From contig CAZGOY010000007.1 of NCBI GenBank assembly GCA_964527565.1, forward strand, positions 48,570 to 112,569: a stretch of 64,000 nt of DNA, written 5' to 3'. Made by a program: the position numbers and the translations under genes. The notes beneath the pieces are model-generated. The model saw only the letters and a program-made list of their open reading frames with translations. It did not search any database and was not told the DNA's origin. Below, piece by piece: positions 9,049 through 16,977 of the stretch (within the stretch, counting starts at the first letter, position 1; every line of letters begins with the position of its first letter). This stretch comes from JAGXQV01 sp964527565. GTDB taxonomy: Bacteria; Pseudomonadota; Gammaproteobacteria; Burkholderiales; Sulfuricellaceae.

Positions 9049-10614
9049 TCACGCTGATCCCGTGCCGCTACGAATCAGGTAGTCGAATGCGCCCAGGCTG
9101 GCCTTGGCCCCTTCGCCCATGGCGATGATGATCTGCTTGTAGGGCACAGTGGTCGCATCCCCGGCGGCGAAGATGCCGGGCGCCGAGGTTTGTCCGCGCG
9201 CGTCGACCTCGATTTCGCCGCGCGGCGACAGCGTCAGCGTGCCTTTCAGCCAGTCGGTGTTGGGCAGCAGACCGATCTGCACGAAGATGCCTTCCAGTTT
9301 GATGCGCCGCGTTTCGCCGCTGATGCGCTCCTGATAGAGCAGACCGTTGACCTTGCCGCCGTCGCCCGTCACTTCGCGGGTCTGCGCATTGACGATCACC
9401 GTGACGTTGGGCAGGGCGCGCAGGGCTTTCTGCAACACCGCGTCGGCGCGCAGTTCGTTGCCGAATTCCAGCAGGGTGACGTGGGCAACGATGCCGGCCA
9501 GATCAATGGCCGCTTCCACCCCGGAATTGCCGCCGCCGATCACCGCCACGCGCTTGCCCTTGAACAGCGGGCCGTCGCAGTGCGGGCAATAGGCCACCCC
9601 GCGCCCCCGGTATTCGCGTTCGCCGGGCACGTTCATCTCGCGCCAGCGCGCCCCGGTGGCGATGACCACCGTTTTGGCCTTGAGCACGGCGCCGCCCGCC
9701 AGCCGCACCTCGGCCAGCCCGCCGTTTTCCGGCGGCAGCAGGGCTTCGGCGCGTTGCAGGTTGATGATGTCCACCGCGTATTCGCGCACGTGCTGCTCCA
9801 GCGCCTGCGCCAGTTTCGGCCCCTCGGTGTGCGGCACCGAAATCAGGTTTTCGATCGCCAGCGTATCCAGTACCTGACCGCCGAAGCGCTCGGCGACCAC
9901 GCCGGTGCGGATGCCTTTGCGCGCCGCGTAGACCGCCGCCGCCGCGCCGGCCGGGCCGCCGCCCACCACCAGCAGGTCGAAGGGTTCCTTGCGGGCGATT
10001 TTCGCGGCTTCGCGCGCCGCCGCGCCGGTATCGAGGCGCGCCAGGATTTCCGCCACGCCGAGGCGTCCCTGCGCAAAGGGTTCACCGTTGAGGAAGACGC
10101 TGGGCACCGCCATGATCTGGCGCGCATTCACCTCGTCCTGGAACAGCGCGCCGTCGATCATCACGTGGTGGATGTTGGGGTTGAGGGCCGCCATCGCATT
10201 CAGCGCCTGTACCACTTCCGGGCAGTTCTGGCAGGACAGCGAAATGTAGGTCTCGAAACGGTATTCGCCCGGCAGGGTGCGGATTTGTTCCAGCGCGTCA
10301 TTTTCCAGCTTGGGCGGATAGCCGCTGGCTTGCAGCAGCGCCAGCACCAGGGAGGTGAACTCGTGCCCCATCGGCACGCCGGCGAAGCGGATGCGCGTGG
10401 TTTCGCCGGGGCGTCCGATGGAGAAGGAAGGCTTGCGCGTATCGTTGCCGTTTTCGAGCAGGCTCACCTTGCCGGAAAGCGCGGCGATGTCTTCCAGCAG
10501 GGCGCGCATTTCGCGGGCGGCGGCGCTGTCGTCGAGCGAGGCCACCAGTTCTATGGGGGCCGCGAGCTTTTCGAAATAAGTCTGTAATTGGGTCTTGATA
10601 GCGGTGTCGAGCAT
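9049..10614 (-). CDS. ahpF: Alkyl hydroperoxide reductase subunit F
   Basis: A 521-residue flavoprotein that passes electrons from NADH to AhpC. The N-terminal thioredoxin-like double domain carries SCQNCPEVV; the FAD domain starts at LVVGGGPAGAAAAVYAARKG. The redox pair is YCPHCDGP, and the C-terminal FAD motif is GIFAAGDATTVPYKQI. An upstream in-frame extension is rejected because MLDTAIKTQLQTYFEKL at 10614 matches the family start. It follows ahpC by ten bases and should be co-transcribed from the OxyR-controlled promoter upstream of ahpC. Confidence 0.95.
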   Translation of the reverse strand: MLDTAIKTQLQTYFEKLAAPIELVASLDDSAAAREMRALLEDIAALSGKVSLLENGNDTRKPSFSIGRPGETTRIRFAGVPMGHEFTSLVLALLQASGYPPKLENDALEQIRTLPGEYRFETYISLSCQNCPEVVQALNAMAALNPNIHHVMIDGALFQDEVNARQIMAVPSVFLNGEPFAQGRLGVAEILARLDTGAAAREAAKIARKEPFDLLVVGGGPAGAAAAVYAARKGIRTGVVAERFGGQVLDTLAIENLISVPHTEGPKLAQALEQHVREYAVDIINLQRAEALLPPENGGLAEVRLAGGAVLKAKTVVIATGARWREMNVPGEREYRGRGVAYCPHCDGPLFKGKRVAVIGGGNSGVEAAIDLAGIVAHVTLLEFGNELRADAVLQKALRALPNVTVIVNAQTREVTGDGGKVNGLLYQERISGETRRIKLEGIFVQIGLLPNTDWLKGTLTLSPRGEIEVDARGQTSAPGIFAAGDATTVPYKQIIIAMGEGAKASLGAFDYLIRSGTGSA

Positions 10615-10624
10615 GGGGTTCTCC

Positions 10625-11191
10625 CTATATTTTCCCGACCAGGTCCAGCGAAGGCGCCAGCGTTTGCGCGCCCGGTTGCCACTTGGCAGGGCACACTTCA
10701 CCCGGATGGGCGGCGATGTATTGCGCCGCCTGCACCTTGCGCAACAATTCCCTGGCGTCGCGCCCGATGCCCAGGTCATGGATTTCGCAGACCTTGATGA
10801 CGCCCTCCGGGTTGACCACGAAGGTGCCGCGCAAGGCCAGTCCTTCTTCCTCGATCATCACGCCGAAATTGCGGGTGATGTTTCCCGTGGGGTCGCCGAC
10901 CATCGGGTATTGAATCTTCTTGATGGTGTCGGAGGCATCGTGCCAGGCCTTGTGCGTGAAATGGGTGTCGGTGGAGACCGAGTAGATTTCCACGCCGATT
11001 TTCTTGTACTCCTCGTACACGTCGGCCAGGTCGCCCAGTTCGGTGGGGCAGACGAAGGTGAAATCCGCCGGATAGAAGAACACCACCGACCATTTGCCTT
11101 TCAGGCTGGCTTCGGTGATCTCGCTGAATTTGCCGTTGTGATAGACGTTGGCCTTGAAGGGCTTGATTTCGGTGTTGATCAAAGAACTCAT
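10625..11191 (-). CDS. ahpC: Alkyl hydroperoxide reductase subunit C (typical 2-Cys peroxiredoxin)
   Basis: A 188-residue peroxiredoxin that reduces hydrogen peroxide and organic hydroperoxides. The peroxidatic Cys sits in YPADFTFVCPTEL and the resolving Cys in GEVCPAKW near the C-terminus. Length and start (MSSLINTEIKPF) match enterobacterial AhpC closely. A good AGGAGAT-like RBS precedes the ATG. It leads the ahpC-ahpF operon and has a near-perfect OxyR-type site 71-118 bases upstream. Confidence 0.97.
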   Translation of the reverse strand: MSSLINTEIKPFKANVYHNGKFSEITEASLKGKWSVVFFYPADFTFVCPTELGDLADVYEEYKKIGVEIYSVSTDTHFTHKAWHDASDTIKKIQYPMVGDPTGNITRNFGVMIEEEGLALRGTFVVNPEGVIKVCEIHDLGIGRDARELLRKVQAAQYIAAHPGEVCPAKWQPGAQTLAPSLDLVGKI

Positions 11192-11261
11192 GAGGTATCT
11201 CCTTGGGTTGGTTTGAGTGCAATCGCGTTATTGCGATGGGTGCATGTTAAGGAGAGTCGCT

Positions 11262-11309
11262 CTATTGTTCAAATTGATTGTTGCAATTCTGTAAATAGTT
11301 TTTCGCTAT
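11262..11309. promoter_or_regulatory. Candidate OxyR operator upstream of ahpCF
   Basis: Four 4-base half-sites lie exactly 11 bases apart: ATTG (11273), CAAT (11284), ATAG (11295) and CTAT (11306), each separated by 7 bases. They match the OxyR consensus ATAG-N7-CTAT-N7-ATAG-N7-CTAT at 14 of 16 positions. A further in-phase CTAT occurs at 11262. The site is upstream of ahpC, a classical OxyR target, at a distance suited to activation. Confidence 0.75.
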
Positions 11310-11350
11310 CTAGTGGTGTGACTTGCGGCGGAAATCCGGGGGGGCGACTC

Positions 11351-12190
11351 TCAGATGCCGGGCAAAAAGCGCATCGACAAGTCCACCGCCTTGATGTCCT
11401 TGGTCAGGGCGCCGATGGAAATGCGGTCCACACCGGTTTCGGCGACGGCACGCAGGTTTTTCAGGGTAATGCCGCCGGAGGCTTCCAGCACGGCGCGCCC
11501 GTTGGTGAGGGCGACGGCTTCGCGCAGGCGCTTGAGGGTGAAGTTGTCGAGCAGGATCAGTTTGGCTCCGGCGTCTAGTGCCTGGCGCAACTCCTTGAGG
11601 TTTTCCACTTCGATCTGGACGCAGACGCCGGGCAGCGCCAGTTCGACGGCCTGATTCAGGGCCTGGGCGATGCCGCCGGCGGCGGCGATGTGGTTTTCCT
11701 TGATGAGAATGCCGTCGTGCAGGCCGCTGCGCTGGTTGGCGCCACCGCCGCACCGTACCGCGTATTTCTGCGCCAGGCGCAGCCCCGGCAAGGTCTTGCG
11801 CGTATCCATCACCATCGCCCCGGTTCCGGCGATGGCGTCGGCGTGGCGGCGCGCGCTGGTGGCAGTGGCCGAGAGGGTTTGCAGGAAGTTCAGCGCCGGG
11901 CGCTCGGCGCTCAGCATGGCGCGGGCGTTGCCGTGGATTTCGCAGAGGATCTGGTTGGGGGCGATGGCCTCGCCGTCACGGGCAAACCAGCGGATCTCGA
12001 TGTGTTCGTCCAGCCTCTGGAAACAGCCCGCGAACCAGGCCGTGCCGCACAGCACGGCCGCCTCGCGGCTGATGACGGTGGCGCGGGCGCGTTCCTGCGG
12101 CGGAATGAGTTGCGCGGTGAGGTCGCCGCTGCCGATGTCCTCGCGCAGGGCGGCGGAGATGTTTTCTTCGATGGCTTGGGTTAGGTTCAT
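11351..12190 (-). CDS. nadC: Nicotinate-nucleotide pyrophosphorylase (quinolinate phosphoribosyltransferase)
   Basis: A 279-residue cytoplasmic enzyme of NAD synthesis that converts quinolinate and PRPP to nicotinate mononucleotide, CO2 and PPi. Diagnostic segments are LREDIGSGDLTAQLIP, the substrate loop DTRKTLPGLRLAQKYAVRCGG with catalytic Arg and Lys, HDGILIKENHI, and the C-terminal barrel motifs EASGGI and ISIGALTKD. Length is normal. It lies 51 bases downstream of cas6 and marks the left edge of the CRISPR island; it probably has its own promoter. Confidence 0.95.
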   Translation of the reverse strand: MNLTQAIEENISAALREDIGSGDLTAQLIPPQERARATVISREAAVLCGTAWFAGCFQRLDEHIEIRWFARDGEAIAPNQILCEIHGNARAMLSAERPALNFLQTLSATATSARRHADAIAGTGAMVMDTRKTLPGLRLAQKYAVRCGGGANQRSGLHDGILIKENHIAAAGGIAQALNQAVELALPGVCVQIEVENLKELRQALDAGAKLILLDNFTLKRLREAVALTNGRAVLEASGGITLKNLRAVAETGVDRISIGALTKDIKAVDLSMRFLPGI

Positions 12191-12241
12191 GGTGGGTACG
12201 CTCGTCTTTTCCGATGTTGAATTCTACGATTTTTGCACCGT

Positions 12242-13198
12242 TTACGCCTGTTCCAGCGCGTATTGCCCCAGCCCGAAAGTCGCATTCTTGCCCGCATGCA
12301 GCCATTGCCCGAGGTGCAGAAAAGGCAGAAAAGGCGCCAGATCGCCGCGTAGCCGCCATTCCCCGGTCACGCCGCCCAGCGCCATCTTCTGCTGCTGGCG
12401 GTTCGACCAGCGCGTCCAGTCGCGCCAGTGCAGGTGTTTTTCGCTTTCAATGCGCTCGGCGAGTTGCGCCAGACCGGCGAAATCCAGCGCCAGCGGCTGG
12501 AGCGTATGAAATTCCGCCACCAGCGCCGTGCGTCGCACCAGAGCCATCAGCAGCTCACGCGCCGTCAAGCGCTCCGCCCCCAGCGGCTTGCCGTTTTCCT
12601 GCAAGCGCAGGGGCGTGGAAAAATGCAGCGTCACTTCACCCGTATCATGGAATGGTGGCAGGGGCAGGGTGGCCGGGTGTTCCTGCAACATGCCTTCAGC
12701 AGCAAGAAAGATCGCTGCCTCGCCATCCGGGGCCAGATGGGAAATGCGTTCCAGCCGTGCCGTGCCTTCGCCCTTGCCCACGCCATGCACAAAGGCGCGC
12801 TGCCAGGCCAACACGATGAAAGGCATCTGCCGGATGGCGTTGCCCGCCAGCACTACATGAAAGCTCAGCGCCTCTCCCGGCGCATAAGCGCGCTCGCCCC
12901 ACGGTGGCGGCTCGATAACGTAAGGATTAGGAATCTGCGAAAATCTTTGCAGCGCGTGGTGTTCCGGCGGCGGGGTCTCGAAAATGCGCGGATAAGGGCA
13001 AGTGCGATACAGCCCGCAAGCCTTGCAGTCGCGCTCCCGCGTCATGCAGGTCACGCGCCGCAAGGCATTGCCGAAAGCTCCGCGCAGGGTGGAACCGGCA
13101 TATTCCGGCAAATGCAGCGGCGTTTCGACAGTGAAGTCGAAACGGTAGCGGGCGAGGGGGAAAATGGCAGGAAAAGTATCTGGCATGACGTCGGTCAC
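12242..13198 (-). CDS. cas6: Cas6, CRISPR pre-crRNA processing endoribonuclease (RAMP family)
   Basis: This RAMP protein of 318 residues should cut CRISPR transcripts within each repeat to release crRNAs. The N-terminus has a ferredoxin-like strand (ARYRFDFTVETPLHLPEYAGS) followed by TLRGAFGNALRR. A CKACGLYRTCPYP segment resembles the Cys-rich insert of PF10040-type Cas6 proteins. The C-terminus carries the glycine-rich loop HAGKNATFGLGQY. The GTG at 13198 overlaps the csx16 stop (GTGA) and is taken as start; ATG 13186 is an alternative. A much longer upstream frame is an artefact. It is last in the island before nadC. Confidence 0.85.
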   Translation of the reverse strand: MTDVMPDTFPAIFPLARYRFDFTVETPLHLPEYAGSTLRGAFGNALRRVTCMTRERDCKACGLYRTCPYPRIFETPPPEHHALQRFSQIPNPYVIEPPPWGERAYAPGEALSFHVVLAGNAIRQMPFIVLAWQRAFVHGVGKGEGTARLERISHLAPDGEAAIFLAAEGMLQEHPATLPLPPFHDTGEVTLHFSTPLRLQENGKPLGAERLTARELLMALVRRTALVAEFHTLQPLALDFAGLAQLAERIESEKHLHWRDWTRWSNRQQQKMALGGVTGEWRLRGDLAPFLPFLHLGQWLHAGKNATFGLGQYALEQA

Positions 13199-13488
13199 AA
13201 AACGCGCCGCACCGTGAATTCCTCCAGCCGCGCGCCGCACTGGCGCATGTCCTGCGCGGAAAGCTCGCGCCCGCGCAAGCCCAGCGGCAATTCCAGCGAC
13301 AGGTGCAGATAGCGCGCCCCGCGCTCGCACACCTCGGCAGCCAGGTTCACCGGCAGCGAGCCGATCACCGTATCGCCGGGCATGACGATAGCCGGGTCGA
13401 GATGTTCCACCAGCGCATCGACGGCGATGTTTTCCTCGCGCGCCCATTCCTGGGCGCCGGGGTGGCGGGAGACGAAGTAGATGGTCAT
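13195..13488 (-). CDS. csx16: CRISPR-associated protein Csx16
   Basis: A 97-residue protein beginning MTIYFVSRHPGAQEWA, the signature of the Csx16 (VVA1548) family found with type III CRISPR loci. Later segments (HLDPAIVMPGDTVIGSLPVN, ARYLHLSLELP) also fit. Comparative genomics has proposed that Csx16 belongs to a group of small ring-nuclease-like proteins that handle cyclic oligoadenylate; I infer rather than see this. It lies between the DUF2442/DUF4160 cassette and cas6, overlapping cas6 by four bases, and so appears to be in the same transcript. Confidence 0.85.
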   Translation of the reverse strand: MTIYFVSRHPGAQEWAREENIAVDALVEHLDPAIVMPGDTVIGSLPVNLAAEVCERGARYLHLSLELPLGLRGRELSAQDMRQCGARLEEFTVRRVL

Positions 13489-13569
13489 GGGGTTGCTGGT
13501 GTAGATTTTAGCGAAAACCGGCGCACAAAATGGGCGATGCGGCCCAATATTGCAAACCCCTCCAGAGGA

Positions 13570-14004
13570 TTATGCATGATGGTTGCGCTCGGCATCCCAC
13601 CCCTTGCAGGCCAGACCGACAACCTTTGGGATCGGGCGGCTACCGGTGCGGTAGTGGGCAATCATGCGCCGGGTCATCCCCAGCGTCTCGGCAGCCGTGG
13701 CCAGGGACAAACCGTTGCGCTGCATCCAGCGGTCAAACTCATGGGCCGTCGGCAATCCGGCTTGTTCCCTGCACAGTTCGTAAAGTCTATCCGCGCCAAG
13801 ATCAAGGCCGCCTGGCCAACCCAGGCCGTGCCCCCACTCGTCGCGCATCATGCGGTCAAAAAAGGCGGGTTCGCACAAGGCATCAAAGGGTGGCGCGGTA
13901 AGTGCAGAAAGATCGGCTCGTAGTGTTTCGCCGGTACTCCACGCCACTTCCACGGTCAGCGTGCCGACGACGCGCGCGGCCAGGATGTTCGGTGGGGTTT
14001 TCAT
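13570..14004 (-). CDS. DUF2442 protein with C-terminal helix-turn-helix
   Basis: A 144-residue protein. Residues 1-55 form a DUF2442-like domain (VEVAWSTGETLRADLSAL). The C-terminal half contains a helix-turn-helix, FDRWMQRNGLSLATAAETLG followed by MTRRMIAHYRTG. It overlaps the stop of the DUF4160 gene by four bases (ATGA). This pairing of a small DUF4160 protein with an HTH DUF2442 protein looks like a TA or autoregulated module; neither activity is established. It sits inside the CRISPR effector operon between csm5 and csx16, which is unusual. Confidence 0.75.
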   Translation of the reverse strand: MKTPPNILAARVVGTLTVEVAWSTGETLRADLSALTAPPFDALCEPAFFDRMMRDEWGHGLGWPGGLDLGADRLYELCREQAGLPTAHEFDRWMQRNGLSLATAAETLGMTRRMIAHYRTGSRPIPKVVGLACKGWDAERNHHA

Positions 14005-14234
14005 GGATTCAGCCTCCGGTATTCGTCAAGGTACTTCCGTTCGTTCGCTTCAATGTCGGCCAGCGCGGGCGCCAAGCGTTTCGCTGGCGTTACATTGCCC
14101 GAGAGTGTTGCGCGTGTCTTGATAGCCACAGAAACACGACTGCCATCCTTGAACAGAACATGCACATGAGGAATTCCGTGTTCGTTGCCATTGATACGGA
14201 TACGCCAGTCGCTGATGGTTTCGTAATTCGTCAC
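14001..14234 (-). CDS. DUF4160 domain protein (putative TA-like partner)
   Basis: A 77-residue protein with the DUF4160 pattern, in which a short N-terminal strand is followed by NGNEHGIPHVHVLFKDGSRV and a C-terminal helix (ALADIEANERKYLDEYRRL). The HxxPHxHV-type histidines are the family hallmark. It overlaps the DUF2442-HTH gene and lies 21 bases after a short DUF2442 frame, giving a three-gene cassette. The function is unknown; a toxin-like role is inference from the paired architecture. Confidence 0.75.
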   Translation of the reverse strand: MTNYETISDWRIRINGNEHGIPHVHVLFKDGSRVSVAIKTRATLSGNVTPAKRLAPALADIEANERKYLDEYRRLNP

Positions 14235-14255
14235 GATTCAAATCTAGTGCAATGA

Positions 14256-14363
14256 TTACACTGCGTCAAGTTGCAGCGCCTCATCGCTGGCTTCTGCCAG
14301 AAAACGGAAGCGGGTAGCTGGAAAGCCGATCTGCTGCCCGTCTGTCAGCTTGATGAAAACCAT
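14256..14363 (-). CDS. Short DUF2442-like protein (35 aa)
   Basis: A 35-residue frame, MVFIKLTDGQQIGFPATRF then RFLAEASDEALQLDAV, has the DUF2442 pattern of a target-binding strand followed by a helix (LTDG, FPATRFRFL, ASDE). It starts 32 bases after csm5 and ends 21 bases before the DUF4160 gene. Typical DUF2442 proteins are about 80 residues, so this is either a minimal form or a truncated duplicate of the N-terminus of the HTH protein two genes downstream. Its placement in a compact operon supports it being real. Confidence 0.45.
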   Translation of the reverse strand: MVFIKLTDGQQIGFPATRFRFLAEASDEALQLDAV

Positions 14364-14395
14364 GCTGCCTGTTGATCAGGCATGGGTGGCGAGCA

Positions 14396-16021
14396 TTACA
14401 AAGCGCCTTCCAGTTGCCGCCACTGCGCCTTGATTTCCTTTTCCTTGCCGCCCAGAGTGAGGCGCGCTTTGGCCTGCTCGCGGCAAAGCGCTGCCAGTTC
14501 ACACCGTTCGGCATCGCTCCAGCCGCTTGCGGGGTTGAGTGCGCTTGTCATGATCTGGCGCATCAGGGAAATCATCGGGCCACCGGGGCTGTTTTCCCGG
14601 TTCGGTTTGTTGGGCCGGTCGTATTCGGCCATTTTGGTGAATTTGTCGCGCAGGGCTTCGATTTCCTGCCCGGCTTGTGTCAGGCTGGCGCGGCGTTCGG
14701 CTTCAGCCTGGGCGACGGCGGCAGCTTCGGCTTCGCGGGCGGCTTGTTCAAGTCGTTCAGTGTGAAGTTTTGTCTGTATTTCTTGGAATACCAAGCGTTC
14801 GCGCATGAATCGTTCTTGTCTTCCCTTCATGTCAGATTCTGCGCCTTCGTCAGCCAAGTCACTCAGCCCTTTTTGCAATGGGCTTGGCGATGGTTTGCCA
14901 AACTCGAAAACTTCAACAAACACCCACCCGAACGGGAGGAATTCTTTGTTGTCGCCACAGAGTGTAGTGCTGATCGGCAGTGTTTCAGCGGTAGGGCGTT
15001 TCTCATACTTGGTTTGAATGCGCCGGTATTTCTCCGTGGTCAGATAGTCTGCTCCCGCATGTTTCCCGGTTCGTAACAAAAAACCCCGGCCCTCGTGGAT
15101 GGCTTGTTCCACCAGCGGTAATATTCTGTCGAACCAATTGCCGGTGCCCACCCTACAAAGCATTTCCATCTGTTCTTTCAGACGGCCAAGGTAATAGCCA
15201 TTACATGCCTTGAGAATATTGCCGATGGTGAAATTCTTAACATTGAATTCCTTATTTTTTTCTTTCCAGACATGGCGGTTTTCCAATAGGGAAAGTTCGG
15301 CACGGAATGCGCCAGCCATGAAGGGGGCAATACATTCAGCAAAATTCTGGCCGTGGTCAGGAACGGAAGTTTTTGTGTTGTCTCGACGGTGTCGGCTGTG
15401 GCGGGTCAGGATGCGGGTTGGTTCAGGGAATGTTTTATCCGCCAGGTGAGCGTCCGAAAATTTGAGCAGTCGCAACGGGTCGCTGGCGAAGCTGCCTTCC
15501 AACAGCCTGACTTGGGTAGATTTATTTTCCTTTTCCCTTTCCCATTTCAGGCCTGTGATTTTCTCTGCATCAGGGAATTTTTTCTCTCTGGCTTGTTGTT
15601 CCAATATTGCGGTGCGGATAGCGCCCTTTATGCCACTGCCGGGAAAAATTGGGGTGCCGGAAATATTGTCAAAAGCGGTGCGTTCGATAATGAGGGGAAA
15701 TTGATTATTTTTGATTCGCTGTATCTGCTGTGCTTGAATGCCGACCTTCAACGGGATATAGCGTTCAGCCAATGCCTTCATGGTCTCCAAGTGTTCTGGA
15801 TGGTGAAAGATATTCCAAAGCCCGTGAATGGAATTGCATTGTGCCAGTAATGCGTCACGTTGTTGTTTGCTGGGGAAAACCGATTCGCTGATGGCATGAA
15901 AGGGATATAAGCAATCATCCACCATGACGTAATTCGTCGGCTCATAATCCTCCCCGCAGCCCATATGCACCGGCGAGAGCGTTGAAATGACCAGTTCGTA
16001 GCGTTGCAGGAAGTTGTTCAT
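14396..16021 (-). CDS. csm5: Csm5, type III-A RAMP protein with C-terminal extension
   Basis: This 541-residue RAMP protein caps the Csm complex near the crRNA 3' end. The N-terminus ELVISTLSPVHMGCGEDYEP and GTPIFPGSGIKGAIRTAILE are the two RAMP hallmarks. The family is usually 350-400 residues. Here about 150 extra residues follow: a charged Ala/Glu/Arg-rich coiled-coil segment (roughly 395-465) and a final helical region ending KAQWRQLEGAL. Its ATG overlaps the csm4 stop by four bases. Expected role: crRNA maturation and complex assembly. The extension has no assigned function. Confidence 0.88.
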   Translation of the reverse strand: MNNFLQRYELVISTLSPVHMGCGEDYEPTNYVMVDDCLYPFHAISESVFPSKQQRDALLAQCNSIHGLWNIFHHPEHLETMKALAERYIPLKVGIQAQQIQRIKNNQFPLIIERTAFDNISGTPIFPGSGIKGAIRTAILEQQAREKKFPDAEKITGLKWEREKENKSTQVRLLEGSFASDPLRLLKFSDAHLADKTFPEPTRILTRHSRHRRDNTKTSVPDHGQNFAECIAPFMAGAFRAELSLLENRHVWKEKNKEFNVKNFTIGNILKACNGYYLGRLKEQMEMLCRVGTGNWFDRILPLVEQAIHEGRGFLLRTGKHAGADYLTTEKYRRIQTKYEKRPTAETLPISTTLCGDNKEFLPFGWVFVEVFEFGKPSPSPLQKGLSDLADEGAESDMKGRQERFMRERLVFQEIQTKLHTERLEQAAREAEAAAVAQAEAERRASLTQAGQEIEALRDKFTKMAEYDRPNKPNRENSPGGPMISLMRQIMTSALNPASGWSDAERCELAALCREQAKARLTLGGKEKEIKAQWRQLEGAL

Positions 16022-16968
16022 GATTTGCCCTCCGGCAAATGCACGCCGATTACCGGCGCGTAGCCCTGATGCACGGTTTCCGGCAGGGCGCGGGAGAGGC
16101 TGCCGTTACCGCCCAGCCCCTGACCGGTGAGGGCGCGGGGTTCATAAGATGCCGGAGTCAGCACGGCGGCGCTATCCGCCAGCAACAGCGGCGTTTTCCA
16201 GGGCTGGCCGGTGGTCGCCGCCAGGTCGCCGTGGCGGCCAAAGCGGGTGAAGGGCTGGTAAAAGCAGCGCGCCTCCTGCCATGCCAAGCCTTGCGGGGCG
16301 CAGGGTGCCAGCGTCAGCCAGGCGTTGGCGTTGGCGACAGCGGGCGCTTCCCAGCCTGCCTGAAAATGGGCTACGGTGAATTTGCCCAGCCCGGTGCTGG
16401 CATCGCGGCCAAAACCGCTGGTGCCGATGGCGTGCCACAGCGCCTCGCACTCGCTGGCCGCCAGCCGTTGCTCGTCCAGCAGCAGATAGGCTGTCAGCGC
16501 CTGCCCCGGCACATGCCAAAATTGTTCCACGGTATAAGGCGCGAATTCACCCTTGCCAGTGGTGCCGGTGGCGCGGTTCAGCGTGTTGTGCGGCGCGTTG
16601 CCGGTCATCATGGGCAGCACATCCGCTTTCGCGTGGTTTTCCAGCCAGTCCGGCAAGGGGTGCGCCAGCGCCGCCAGCGGTAGCCATTGGCGCTTTTTCA
16701 GCGCCTTGCGGGCGGAAGGGTCGTTGCGCGCTTCGGAAAGCTGCCAGAAATGCCGGGGCAGGAGCGGCATGGGCAGATAGCCTGCCGGAAAGGCATCGGA
16801 AACCACCGCGAAGGGCTGGCCGTTGGTGTAGCCCGCCAGCAATTCCGTGAGCCGGGCCGCACCCAGTTGATGGCGTATCGTCCAGCACAACTGGCCGAAC
16901 AGGGTATCGCCCTTCAGCGGCGTGGCAAAGGCGGTTTGCGGGATCAGCGTAACGCGAAAAGCCTGCAT
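16018..16968 (-). CDS. csm4: Csm4, type III-A RAMP protein
   Basis: A 316-residue RAMP protein expected to bind the 5' handle of the crRNA and anchor Cas10 in the complex. The start FRVTLIPQTAFATPLKGDTLFGQLCW is the characteristic Csm4 opening, with the KGDTLFG loop. A glycine-rich stretch ALTGQGLGGNGSLS lies near the C-terminus, and GTSGFGRDASTGLGKF is the mid-protein G-rich loop. It is nine bases after csm3 and overlaps csm5 by four bases. Confidence 0.9.
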   Translation of the reverse strand: MQAFRVTLIPQTAFATPLKGDTLFGQLCWTIRHQLGAARLTELLAGYTNGQPFAVVSDAFPAGYLPMPLLPRHFWQLSEARNDPSARKALKKRQWLPLAALAHPLPDWLENHAKADVLPMMTGNAPHNTLNRATGTTGKGEFAPYTVEQFWHVPGQALTAYLLLDEQRLAASECEALWHAIGTSGFGRDASTGLGKFTVAHFQAGWEAPAVANANAWLTLAPCAPQGLAWQEARCFYQPFTRFGRHGDLAATTGQPWKTPLLLADSAAVLTPASYEPRALTGQGLGGNGSLSRALPETVHQGYAPVIGVHLPEGKS

Positions 16969-16977
16969 GGCGCATCC

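Noticed and set aside
13199..13447. N-terminal extension of cas6
   Set aside because: It overlaps csx16 in a different frame; family-like sequence starts only near 13186-13198.
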